Shown one piece after another: positions 44,052-55,365 of a stretch of DNA of 64,000 nt (position 1 is the first letter of the stretch; each line of letters starts with the position of its first letter). A model generated the notes under the pieces. The model made no database searches. It was given only the letters and a program-made list of their open reading frames with translations, and was not told where the DNA came from. The position numbers and the translations under genes were made by a program. The stretch spans positions 1 to 64,000 of the forward strand of contig JAOANU010000017.1 in the NCBI GenBank assembly GCA_034387635.1. The letters run 5' to 3'. The DNA is from Rhodosporidiobolus odoratus. Its lineage: Eukaryota > Basidiomycota > Microbotryomycetes > Sporidiobolales > Sporidiobolaceae.

Positions 44052-46013
44052 TCACCCATCAGGTCTCTTCTTTCTCCTCCCCCTCCCTCTCCCCCTCCCC
44101 AGGCCTTTCTCTTCATCCTCGCTCCCACTACTACTACTGCTACTCTCCTCCGACTCTCCACTGTCACTACTACTCCCACTCGACTCTGAACTCGAGGCTG
44201 CTGCTGCTTCTGCCCGTGCCTTGGCTTTTTGCTGTTGGACATGGTGCCCGACCAGAATGAAGACGATGAGGAGAATGAGGACGACGGCGGCGATAAAGGT
44301 GAGGACGGTCGGGGACATGCCGGTTCCTTCAGTACCGCCGTTCAAGGACGAAGAGCCGCCAGAAGAGCCGGAAGAAGAGCCAGAAGAACCCCCGCCGCCG
44401 CTGCCGCTAGAGGAGGAAGCAGAGCCGGTAGATGCAGAAGGCTTGCTGTCCGAGGCGGTACCGGAAGGTTTGCTTGAGCTGCACATTACAAAGGAGATTA
44501 GTGCATGTACGAAAGTCTAAGGGAAGGGAGTGGACGTACTTGGATGCGATGGGAGTACCGCCGCCGTCGAAGATGTCGGTTTGGGCTCCGTCGCTGAAAG
44601 ACCAGGTGTCGTGGTACCCAGGCCGATTACTATTGTCGACCCTGCTACACGTTCCCACATCATTCAGTAGACGATCTTAACCTACACTGGATGAAGGAGA
44701 GACTCGAACTCACCCCGGTACATTCGTCGGAGTATTATAAGCATACAACGGCCTCTTTGCACCCTTCGTGCACTTTGACTTGTCATCGCCGCAATAGACT
44801 GGGTCTTGCGGTGCCCCGATCGCTTTCGCGCCAGAGGGAGAACCGGAGACTGAGCAGTCAAAGGCGGTCATGTAGAAATTGGCGGTTCCTGCGAAGAGCG
44901 CATACGAGGGTTAGCACGGCTTCGTTGTAGGCTACAAGCGTGCTGGTCCGCCTTGATCGAGTTCAAGCTTTCGTACGACGCACCATTGTTGGCCAGCCAC
45001 ATCCAGCTGCAAACGCATTTGGACCCTGAGCATGGCGGCATTTGGTCCGGAATCTGCTCGCAATTCGCCAAGTCAGCCTCATTCCTCTGCTCCATATCGC
45101 TTGAGTCAGAGAGATGACCGACGTACCTCGAACGTTGTGACCCTCTGTTTAACGCATTTTTGCTGCACCGAGAAAATGACCAGGTTGTCCATGGTCACGT
45201 CTTTGATGTCGTCGACGTCCGCAATGCCGAGAGCGCAACCCGAGATGAGATTGTCGACGATGGGTCCGGCGGGATCGCCAGAGTGGTAGGCGCCTACAGT
45301 CGGAGAGGACAGGCATAAGCTAAGCAAGGCGGACGGGCAAAGGGAGAAGAGCGTACCGTAGTTATTGGGACAGGCAGAGAGCTCTTCGTTCGGGTCAGTC
45401 GTCCTCGTGCCGAAGCTTGTCCAGGCGAGACTACGGTAAGGATTCCCAAGCCATGAGTCCGACTGCAGCAAAGACGTCGAGGAGGCAGGGAATACATACT
45501 GGCAAGCTATCTCTATGTCAACCGAACCACCCGCGGGCAGATCCATGACCGCAGAGTCTTGAGGTGGCAAGGCCATGTATCCTGGACCGCGGAACCACCA
45601 TTCTTCTTGCGTTTTCAGGTCAGGTCCGATAGGGTCGACTGAGAAAATCGGATAACGTGAGCTCGCAGGCCCTGGTGTGCGGCTGGTCGTTCTTGCGACG
45701 TACCAGGATTCCCCGCAGTGTAGTTGAAGTCGGGACCGACGCCGTACATCGACGGATGCCTGCCAAAGGAGAGCAGCAAGAGAACGCAAGGCGAGGTGAG
45801 CTACCGGGAGCACGAGCGAGAGCGGGCTGGACCGACCATATTGACTGCAGGTGAATGAAGTGAGGGTCAGCCGGTGCACATACGAACTGGGGATGTTTTC
45901 AGGCGAGCCTTAGGTGGCGAAGTAGCTCCGGGGAAGAGAAAGAGGAAATGCCGGCGCACCATGTGAGCCGCGGCGCCATGGGCGAGGGCCAGCGTCAAGA
46001 GCTCGAGCAGCAT
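44052..46013 (-). CDS. AA14-like lytic polysaccharide monooxygenase with C-terminal membrane anchor
   Basis: Exon 1 encodes a short signal peptide, MLLELLTLALAHGAAA, followed by HM, so cleavage would expose an N-terminal histidine as LPMOs require. An 8-nt microexon and exon 3 then give SIWHPSMYGVGPDFNYTAG. Further blocks match fungal AA14 enzymes: EEWWFRGPGYMALPPQDSAV, DLPAGGSVDIEIACQ, NYGAYHSGDPAGP (its His is about residue 98 of the mature chain, near the second copper ligand of AA14), CALGIADVDDI, VIFSVQQKCVKQRVTTFEIP and MPPCSGSKCVCSWMWLANNG. A Ser/Gly linker, one membrane segment (SPTVLTFIAAVVLILLIVFI) and an acidic-Ser then basic cytoplasmic tail follow. Known AA14 members act on xylan on cellulose; the substrate here is unknown. 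Confidence 0.82.
45837..45844 (-). other. 8-nt microexon of the AA14-like gene
   Basis: Reading on the minus strand, the bases TCAATATG are flanked by CTGCAG before and GTCGGT after. Including them joins exon 1 (phase 0) to exon 3 (starting G|CAT) and yields SIWHPSMYG, restoring the WH-x-SMYG motif expected just after the N-terminal His. Leaving them out breaks the frame. Confidence 0.7.
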
Positions 46014-47115
46014 TCAGGAGATTAACCGCATATGTTCGTGCAGCACAAGAAACGAGGAGAAGAGCGGGAAGGAGCTGCAGCAAAGGATGGCCACGGACAA
46101 GCCGGAATGCATCGAGAAGAAGTGCAACGTTCGAGGATTGGCGATGCCGCGAGTCCCAGCTGCGGGACGAGTTCGCAGAGGAGCACTTGAGCGCGAAGAC
46201 GAGCCTTGCCGCATGTTCGACGGTTGCGAGGCGTCGGGACTAAGAGGGGGAAATGATGCAACTGATCAAGGTCGACTGGGAGAGATGCTGACGCTTGAGA
46301 GGGTCGAGAGACTGCCGCGCATGGTGAAGCACCTCTTGTGCACTGCCTGTAGCAGTCAGCTCGGCCATTGATAGCGAGTGAGTCGAGACTAAAGAGATCA
46401 AGGTTGAATGAGGTTCGTCGAATTCGTCCTCCTCCTTTAATTGTCCTCGTCTCTCCCACCTCTGACTTGCACGCCCGTTCACACCAACTAGGTACTGTTC
46501 CGGCAGTCGTTGCGCTCTCGAGCCCCATCAACCCCGGTTCGCTCTCTCCCTTTCCCACTTTATGTCGACAAGGTCCGTCCGTCCGCGTGCAAACGCCTTC
46601 TTCCGACCTACCGACTCCGCCCGCCAACGCTCAAGCCCCTCGTCACCTCACAGGACAAAGCGACAAAGGACAACACTCCATCGGAAGTTACCTCGCCCAA
46701 CGGCCCGGACCAGAAACTGACTCAAGTTGTTCACTTTCAAGGGCTAAGCGCCATCGCACAGCGTTGGGGAGTGCGTCCGTCCGGTCGCAAGGCATCAACC
46801 TTGCGCACGTCGGTCGCTGATCAGCAACTCGTCCGGTCTTCGACAGCCCAGCGCACATCCGACACACTCCGCCTTTTTCTCGGATACTTGAATGTCTCGC
46901 GCTCCTTCCTCCCCCTTCCGTTCCGAGAATCTGAATCCAATTCATCTCCGCGCTCGTCCGCCCTCCTCTCGCCCGCGCGGCTGCTTAAGGGGTCTTATCT
47001 CCCCGCAAAATTTCACCCGAAGCATGCCACGGCCGTCGGCGCCTGCTCCTGAACTGGACAGAAACGGCTCACCCTCCTTCCTGCTTGTGCTTTCTTTCAT
47101 TCGCTGCACTCAATC

Positions 47116-50100
47116 ATGCATACGTCGGTCGCCGTTGCCGGCATCGCGACTTTCCTCGCTGCGACCACCGCTCTCGCCGCTCCTTCCCCAAAGCTCCCCT
47201 ACTTCAAACCAGGCTTCAAAAGCTCCTCTCGCCGTCTCCCCATCAAGAACTTTGCCACCGATGTCTCTGCCCTCAAGTACAACCTGACCGACATTCCCGG
47301 CGCGCCTACCACTCATGCGCCCAAGAAGAACGTCTGGCAGACCCTGTCCGAAGCCGAAGCGGCTTCCATCGTTTCTTTCCTTCACAACCAGACGGCGCTC
47401 AATTTGACGGCGGCGGAGGATGTGACCCCCTGGGACAACGCCATCGGTGCCATTGACCTCGCCACCCCGAACAAGACGGTTCGTTTCCCTTCCCTTGCCG
47501 CTTTTCTTCCTCCATCGGAGCTTGAGCTGACAACGTTGGCTTTTCAGGAAACCCTCGAGTACCTCGCCGGCACGGCAGGGGTCCCACCTCGAATGGCTCT
47601 CGCTACCATCCTCGTCGGTGCGACCGACGAGCCCTACGTCGAGGAGTTTCTCGTCGGCCCCCTCCCTGTTTCCGAAGAAACCACCGTTTCGCCCTACTCT
47701 TTCCGCACCACCAAGGGGACCTCGAGGCAGCGTCGCTATGACGCTGAAGAGGATACTCAGTACGAGGTCTACGCCGAGGTTGCTGCTGAAGTTGACGATG
47801 TCATTGAGGCTATTTTGGGAGCACCTTCTTCCGAATGTACGGAGTTTCTGCTTTTTCAGTTCATCATCCGCTTACTGTACTTTCTGTAGTCGACATCTGG
47901 GGCATTGACCCACTCTGGCATGAGGATGGCAAAGTAATCACCTGGGTTGGCTTCTGGGGTCCGTGTATTCTCCTTTCATCCACCTCGATTCTTTTCTTTC
48001 TTTTCCTTTTTTTGTTCCCCTTGAGATCTGACTCACTGTACACAGGTATTCCCGAGAACGTCTTCGACGCCGAAACGCTTCTCCCGCAAGGCTTGTACAT
48101 GGGATTCAACATCAAGGGCCGCGACCCCAAGGCTTGGGAGTTCCTCGGGTGGCTTCGTGGCGGAGTGCACTACCCCACTACCGCCGCGTTCCGCCACGCC
48201 TTCGAGAGTGGTCTCATCGAGACCTACACTCGCAACGACGCCCAGAACTCGACCTGGATCGGCACTGACCGTGAGGGCGCCGGTGGGTTTCATCCTTCCT
48301 TCACCTAAATCCGATTTTCCGTTGATCATCTTCTGTCTGCAGAACTACCTTACGAGTCCCGCCCGCCTCCCATGCAGATCGCCCCTGGAGGTCAACGCTT
48401 TGCCATCGATGACGAGGAGCAATACGTCGAGTGGATGGAGTGCGACTGCGTTCTTTTTTTCCTTGGCGCCTTCTTGCCTTCGGACTCGCCCTGACCTCGA
48501 CCGTCCTTTCCTTCTATCCTGCAGCTTCTCCTACTACTGGAGCTTCCGCCGCGACACCGGTATGAGGCTCTGGAACATCAAGTACAAGAACCAGACCATT
48601 CTTGCCGAACTCGGGTTGAACGAGGCTCTTGCTCACTGTTCTTTTATCCTTTCCCTCTCTAGCTACGGACGAATTACTGACCACATGCCGTTGTAGACGC
48701 CGGCAACGACCCCGTCCAGTCGGGAACTGCTTACCTCGAGTGCGTTCTTACCCCTTTCTACCCCTATGCACAAATGTCGACCATCCTTTCGACCCCGCAG
48801 CGACTACTACGGTTTCGGTCCCTACGCCTTCGGCATGCTCGAAGGATACGACTGCCCTGTGCACGCTAAATACGTCAACGCGACGTTCCACTCAAACGAG
48901 ATTTCGACGACTCACAAGAAGGCTATCTGCTTCTACGAAACTGACATGGGTTTCCCCCTGCAACGTCACGCCGTTGAGTAGTCTCGCTGTCCTGATGCCG
49001 AGCACGCGGCTCACCCTGTAATGTTGCCGCAGAACGGAGCTTACCTCGCTGCCACGAAGAACATCGCCTTCGTCATGAAGAGTGCGTCCACCGTCGGAAA
49101 CTACGACTACACCTTTGTAAGCTTAGATCTATCTCAACCGTTTCCTCCTCGCGCTTTTACTGTCAACCGTTTTCTCATTGCGCTTCTACTGAACTCAGCG
49201 CATTTGACCTCCCAGACCTACACCTTCATGTTGGACGGATCTATCAGCACCGAGGTCATGGCCAGTGGCTACATCCAGTCGGCTTACTATGCCAAGAATG
49301 AAGAGTACGGCTACCACATCGCTGACGGACTTTCGGGTTCCATGCACTCGCACGTTCTGAACTGGAAGGCCGTGAGTCTCCTTCTTGGCCTCCTTCCAAC
49401 ATCCGCTGTCTTCTCACTCACTTTCTTCTGCCCGCTACAGGACTTTGACATCTTGGGCACCAAGGTAAGCTCCGTGCAAAACCTATTCATCTCGCGGCTT
49501 GTTGACCAATTCGAGCGCTTTCCCAGAACACTCTTGGCTTCCACACCATTGAACCGACCGCCGTCAAGTACCCCTGGAGCAACCGGACTCGTAACACCAT
49601 GCACCTCGTCCGTACCCACTTGGAGAACGAGGACGACGCCGCGCTGGAATGGAATCAGGACCGGATGGTTCTGATCTACAACGACAGCCCTGAAGGAAAG
49701 AACAAGTAAGTGACGGTCTCGTGTCTCGCTCTATGCTAGAGATTAACCATCTTGTCTTTGTACAGGTGGGGAGAGCACCGCGCCTGGCGCATCATGCCCC
49801 ACATCGGTGGACCCGGCATGCGTACCGTTATCCAGAACTCGACCAACCTCGGCCCGAGCATGAACTTTGCCACTTCACCGCTCTTCGTCACTCAACACCA
49901 TGACTCCGAGTTCGGTTCGTCTCATGCCGCCAACGCTTACTCGCCGTATACCCCGGTGGTTGACTTTGGAGAGTATTTGAACGGGTACGTTCCTTCTTCG
50001 CTCTCGCTCTTCGAATATGCACTGCTGACGAGTCTTGTCGTCTTGGTAAGTGAGAGCCTCGAGCAGGAGGATCTGGTTCTGTGGTTCAACTTGGGCATGC

Positions 50101-50611
50101 ACCACGTTCCGCACACTGGCGACAAGGCCAACACCAAGCACAGCACCGCGTGAGTCCTTCACCCTCCCCCTGAGACCTGCCACCATGCTCATATGCTCTG
50201 GATGCGCAGTCACGCTGGCATGCTCTTCACCCCTTCAAAGTCAGTCTTTTCTCGCCTACCCCGCATTGGTTCATCCTGCTGACCCTGTCCCCACCTTCCT
50301 CCTCGTAGCTACCTCGAGTCCGACCCCGTTCGCCAATCTTCGCAAATGATCCGCATCAACTACAACTCGTCGGCGACGGCCGAGCAAGTGCAGGACGTAC
50401 TCACCTTCGGCCAGCAAGAAGCGACCGGTCTCTTCAACCTCACGGCTCTTCAGCCCGACTACTACAGCTACGAGGGCGACATCAACACGAGAAAGCTTCC
50501 TTACGATCGTACGTTGCGCTTTCGGGAACTTCGCCGTGGCTTGTAGTTGACCTCGTTTTCCTCGATTTGACAGCTCTGCACCCCTACAACGAGACTGTCG
50601 CTATCGTCTAA
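47116..50611 (+). CDS. Secreted copper amine oxidase
   Basis: Oxidises primary amines to aldehydes, releasing ammonia and hydrogen peroxide, with a topaquinone cofactor made from a tyrosine. The signal peptide is MHTSVAVAGIATFLAATTALA. The TPQ motif is intact (TVGNYDYTF), the catalytic-base region reads DDYYGFGPYAFGMLEGYDCP, and copper ligands are seen as an HxH in GSMHSHVLNWKADFDI with a third His in TKHSTAHAGMLF. Other family blocks: WGIDPLWHEDGKVITWVGFW, HAKYVNATFHSNEISTTHKK, ICFYETDMGFPLQRHAVENG, EHRAWRIMPHIGGPG, and the C-terminal PYDPLHPYNETVAIV. About fourteen short introns. It is divergent from the AA14-like gene, with 1102 bp between the starts. Confidence 0.96.
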
Positions 50612-51193
50612 GCGAGTCTCCTTTGTTGAGGTACTCAGGGCTTATACCCCGTGAAGGTTCTGGTGGAAATAGGAGGGAAACAGAGAACGAGGTTTGGAAT
50701 TCATCGGAAAGCATGGTTTTCACAGAATCACTTGCGCATTTGGTCAATATACCCATCGCAGCTCACTTTGATAAGCCCATGGCTCGCCGCTGGAATGCTC
50801 ACCATGGAAGAGTGAGAGACGGCTCGCCTACGATTTTCAGCGAAGTTGCTCGCCGGTTTTCCTCTCAGACTGGCCAAAGCACCGCTTTCAGCCGCTTCTC
50901 GCGGCTTCGATGGTCGCTTTGAAGCTCTGTCAGACCGGGATCCTACCCGTAATAGTCTGGCTTCGGCTTGCTCAGCGGGCTGCCTCAGCGGTTCTTGCCT
51001 CGTAGCTCTTTCCCCCTCTACCTCTGCTCGATCTCTCTGAATAAGCTTGGCACAGCCCCGACAGCCTACAGAAATCTCACACGACCTTGACCGAATCACT
51101 CCGACCGCCGCCCACGCGTGCTGACACCCAGAGTTCGCTCGACCCGCCCTCGACCATTTCCTCGAAACGGACAACTCGCGACAGCTGAAGACG

Positions 51194-54008
51194 ATGAGCA
51201 ACGGCGCCGCCGGCTTTGGTCCATCTCACACAATCCTGCGCGGGCTCGCCGCGTTGGCTTTTCAGTCATTCTGGCATCGGGTCGTCGTCTACACTCAGGA
51301 GGGAGAGGTGCAAGACCATGTACCCGCGGAGGGAACGCCGGTCGTGGTCGTAGCTAATCACTGGAACTCGGCGGCGGATGTGCGTACTGCTCCTCCGTTT
51401 CCAGGGAACCCGAGGAGAATCGATGAAAAGAACCGCGGCGGAACGGGCGGAAATGGTGTGCTGGTTCTATGGAGGACTACCAAGCCCCCAAACTGCTCGG
51501 AGGGTGTTATAGTTGAGGTGTCGAACTCTGCCAGGCCTCAGACTTTGGGCAGGACGGGCCCTGAGAGCACCGACATCTAACTATTTTCTTGCATCCCCAG
51601 GTTGCTGTCCTTTCCTGTTACTTCCCGCACTACCGCAAGCTGCATTACTGGGCAAAATCGACGCTTTTCGCGCCCGGCTTGCCGCGGTATCTTCTGCTCG
51701 ATGCAGGCAATTTGCCTGTCGACCGGAAAAACAAGGTGCGCTGCATCCTCATCTTTCGGTTCACAATTAGCATTCTCACCAAGACATCTTTACCGCCACA
51801 GGACAACCAGAAGCTCTTTGCCTCTAGCTTTGACGCGCTCAAGGCGGGAGAGGCAATTGTGGTCTTTCCTGAAGGCGGCTCGTAAGCTGGTTTTGTTCGC
51901 TCTTCTTTCGAAGCATGTTTACCAACGCCAGCATCTTCATCAGCGAAACTGTGCCCTCTCTACCAGATCTGAAAGACGGCGCGTCGTGGGCCTGTCTCGA
52001 ATATGCGAAGAACATTCGCGACCCCCTCAACCGACGCTCGCTGTCAGACGGGACGTTCATCGACGTCGAGCCACGGGATGTTGTTATTTGCGTCGCTGGT
52101 ATTGGCTACACGGATAAGACCAAATACAGGAGCTGTGCGACTATGGAGTGCGTTCACGTGATTTCTTCCCTGTCTACTCGGACATTTGGCTTGTTTCGCA
52201 CTTGCCTGAAGCATGCGATTCTAACTTTTGTGGACCCGATAACGACCCGATAACTGACCGTTCCGCTGATTCAGGTTTGGCCGTAATATTTCCGTCGAGC
52301 CGTATGTCGATGAGTTTCTCGTCAGCCCGAAAGTGGCGGTCAAGAAGCTCACGGCGCGGATACATGAAGAGCTGGCTAGGGTAACGGTCAATGCCCCGGA
52401 TTGGTGCGACTTGTTCCTTCCCGCTTCTGTACCTCCACTGACCTGTCATTTCACAGGGAGTCACGAAATGCGGCAACGATGGCTCGAAAAGTGCTGTGGC
52501 CCGACGACCGCAAGATGCCCCTTGAGCATCTGCGCCAAATCGATCAGACGCAAGTCTACCCCTTTCGTTGCGTATGGCTCGATTCTAACCTTGCTTTCTT
52601 GCAGGCTTATCGACCTTTTCGCTGCACCGACCGCTTCTCCTACTCTTCGCCGTTTGAAAACGCTCCTCGTCACCTACCGTGATTCCCTTCAAACGACCGC
52701 CTTGACCCACCTTTCTCTATCCTCCTTACCTCTTCCCGCTACGCTCGACCCCTCCGTCCCGCATCCTACGCCAACCCGCATGAGGGTCTTCGGCTCTCTC
52801 CTCCTCTCCACCTTCTCCTGTCTCATCCGATTGCCGTTCTTCCTCCTTCCGCTTCTCGTCCACCTTCCTGTCTACCTCTTCGCCCGCTACGCGTCGTCGG
52901 GTGCGCTCGAGGAGGATCAAGCGCAGAACAAGGTTGCGGTTGGACTGGTCTTCGCCCTCGGCACCTACGCAACGTTCTTTGCGGTCAGCTGCGCGCTTCT
53001 CTGGACGAGCATTCCCCTAGGCGGCGGTCTTCTCGTCGCGCTCATTGGCACGGTCATCTTCGTGGTCTATCACAACCGCCTCATTGACGACAACGTAAGC
53101 TTTGTCTCAAGCTCGTCAGAGGTCCCTGTGCTCATGTTTCCCCTCTGCAGTACCGCAATTTCCAGCGGCTCCTGGCGCTATGGACGGTCCTCATCGGCCT
53201 TTGGTCGCCTGTAGCCCACTCCGAAGCCTCGCAGTTCCTGCATTCCGTTCATCCCCGCCTTTCCCTTTCCTTCTCCTCGCCTCGCAACTCCACCTCTTCC
53301 CAACAACATCCCTACTCCGCCACCTCTACCTCCGACGTTCCTTACACCGACGCCGACACGGCCGCCGAAGAAACGGAAGACGAGCAAGGCGCGCTGCTGG
53401 GCACTCAGCAAGATGCGCCCCGGCGGTCTGCGCTTCCCTCGCCAGCTCTGTTCAGCGAGCAAGATCACCTGCTTGGCAACTTCCCTCGCTCCCCTCATCC
53501 TGTACCGCCTGCCCCGTCCCCGACTTCCTCACAAACCTTCCATGAGCGTAGACGGTCTCGACACATAATCCCCGTGGAAGATGGTGGTGAACCGATCGAG
53601 CTTGAAACCTCTTCTCGACCTGGCTCCTATACCGCAGCTGCCACGACAGCCGGAGGTGGAGGAGGCAGAGCAGACGATCCGACAACCCTACAATCTCGTC
53701 GACGGACTCGAGCCCGCTATTCTCGAGCAAGAGAGGTGCGGTCCCTCCTCCGACTCAGAAGTGAGACCGTCGCCGCGTTGCGGGATCTGTTATTCGCGGG
53801 TGAAGAGGGAGACGATGAGCTGGAGCACGTTTTGGACCTCAGTGCGAGAATGGGACAACCTGATATCGAAGGAGGAGGAGGAGCAGCAGGTCCTCTCGAA
53901 GTTCGCGAAGCAGAAGTGCAGGCCAGACGAGTCGGAAGGGAGGTAGGGGAAAAGATGAGAGGGTGGGGATGGACTGGTTCGGGCTTGGGGCCGGCTAAGT
54001 TGGCTTGA
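51194..54008 (+). CDS. Glycerol-3-phosphate/DHAP acyltransferase-like protein (GPT2/SCT1 type)
   Basis: A plsC-superfamily acyltransferase, likely acting in the ER at the first step of phospholipid and triacylglycerol synthesis. Motif I reads VVVANHWNSAADVAVLSCYF, with five residues between His and Asp where NHx4D is usual. Motif III is VVFPEGGSYTTPSLPDLKDG, followed by ASWACLEYAKN, as in Gpt2/Sct1 proteins. IKYRSC-type and FGRNISVEPYVDEFLVSPK blocks follow. Two hydrophobic regions come later (SCLIRLPFFLLPLLVHLPVY and VFALGTYATFFAVSCALLWT). A hydrophilic C-terminal tail of about 270 residues is Ser/Arg-rich and ends GWTGSGLGPAKLA. At least seven introns. Acyl acceptor not proven by sequence. 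Confidence 0.85.
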
Positions 54009-54241
54009 GGGCAGGGATGGGACGGAAGATTGAGCTTATCGTGGACGTTCGTTATCTCGTGTCCTTGTATCTTGCGTAGTATCTTCTATCTCTCGTGTGA
54101 AGCATCTCTATTGCTCGTCGTCCGCTCTGTGCATTACTCGTTATGTCTGTGTGGACGCGGCCGGCTGCGCTGCAGGGCTCAGAACGACGCAAACAAAACT
54201 ACGACAGAAGGAACAAACGGGGACCACTTCGTTTCCCCACG

Positions 54242-55365
54242 TCATGTCCCTAGTGCATCGACCTGTTCTTGTAGCCTCCTCAAGATCTCTGTCGCCTCGT
54301 CTGCCACGACGAGGTCGACCTCGACTCGATTTGCTGAAGGTGCAGAAGAAGCATTGGACGAGGTGTGCGACACGTTGGCGTGCAAAGTGGAAAGGGTCGA
54401 GCGGATGGTTGCGCATCTCCTGCAGGGTCAGGTCAAGGGTTAGCAAGAATCCAACGAAGAACCATCAGAACAGCAGTTATAGCAGATAGGATGGGATGGG
54501 GGACGTAGAACGAAGCGTACTGCTTGACCGCGGCGGTCTTGACTTTTCGTAGTTCGATCTGAGAGCGCATCATCATTTTGAGCGTTTCTCGAGCCTGCGC
54601 AAAGAGACGTGGTGAGCTACAGAGGCGTCCAAGTTCGGGCACGCATTAAGTGCCGGGTAAAGCCACGCAGGTCATGCATCCTGACTCACCTGTACTGGTC
54701 GCAACTCGTTGACCAAGTAGTGCATGTTCATCGCAATGAGCCGCAGGTGATCCGTCATTCGTTCGGGGTCTGTCGGAGGTTGAGAACCGTCGGGGAGTGG
54801 TGGTCGAGGGTGCGCTAGAGAGGGTGGTGGGGCCAAGATGGCGTCGAGTAGCTGAGTGTAGGTGACGATGAAGGTTTGCAGGAGGGTCTGCAAGGATGCT
54901 TTGCGGTCTGCGAGGTGAGCAAGCGAGTCAGCGCGCGCGCGAGGGAGACGGGCATCTCTGGGTCCAGGACGCGACAGAGGGTGCTACGTATGGGTAACGA
55001 GCGGGCTATAGCTCACTTGTACCACGCTCAAACATCTCTTTGACGCCCATCTCTTCCAATGTTGGTACCTTTTCTTCTATCGGCCAGGTCTCGCCAAATA
55101 CGCTGTAGCTCCCGTCTTCAACGATCCAGTCGACATTTGGCGGTTCCATGTCGCCTCGCAAGAAAGGTTCCGGCTCGCCTGGCACATCCGAGACGAGGGC
55201 GTCGGCGGGGAGGGCGAGGTTCTGGGAAGTGTAACGGAGGTAGAACGGTGAAGGGGCGGGGAAGAAGGAAGTGTCGAATTCTTCTGGTGGTTGTTGCTCT
55301 TGCGCTGGCTGCTCGAGTGCGAGAGGCGCGTCTGCAGGTGAGCCATTTGAGGACGGCGACGACAT
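54242..55365 (-). CDS. MED7: Mediator complex subunit 7
   Basis: A core subunit of the Mediator middle module, pairing with MED21. Exon 1 has the family pattern: FFPAPSPFYLRYTSQNLALP, MEPPNVDWIVEDGSYSVFGE and PTLEEMGVKEMFERG. The next exon gives ASLQTLLQTFIVTYTQLLDA and RLIAMNMHYLVNELRPVQ, then ARETLKMMMRSQIELRKVKT, which are the MED7 signature blocks. The last exon is reconstructed to end ATEILRRLQEQVDALGT with the stop at 54242-54244. Convergent with the acyltransferase gene, 233 bp between stops. Confidence 0.9.
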
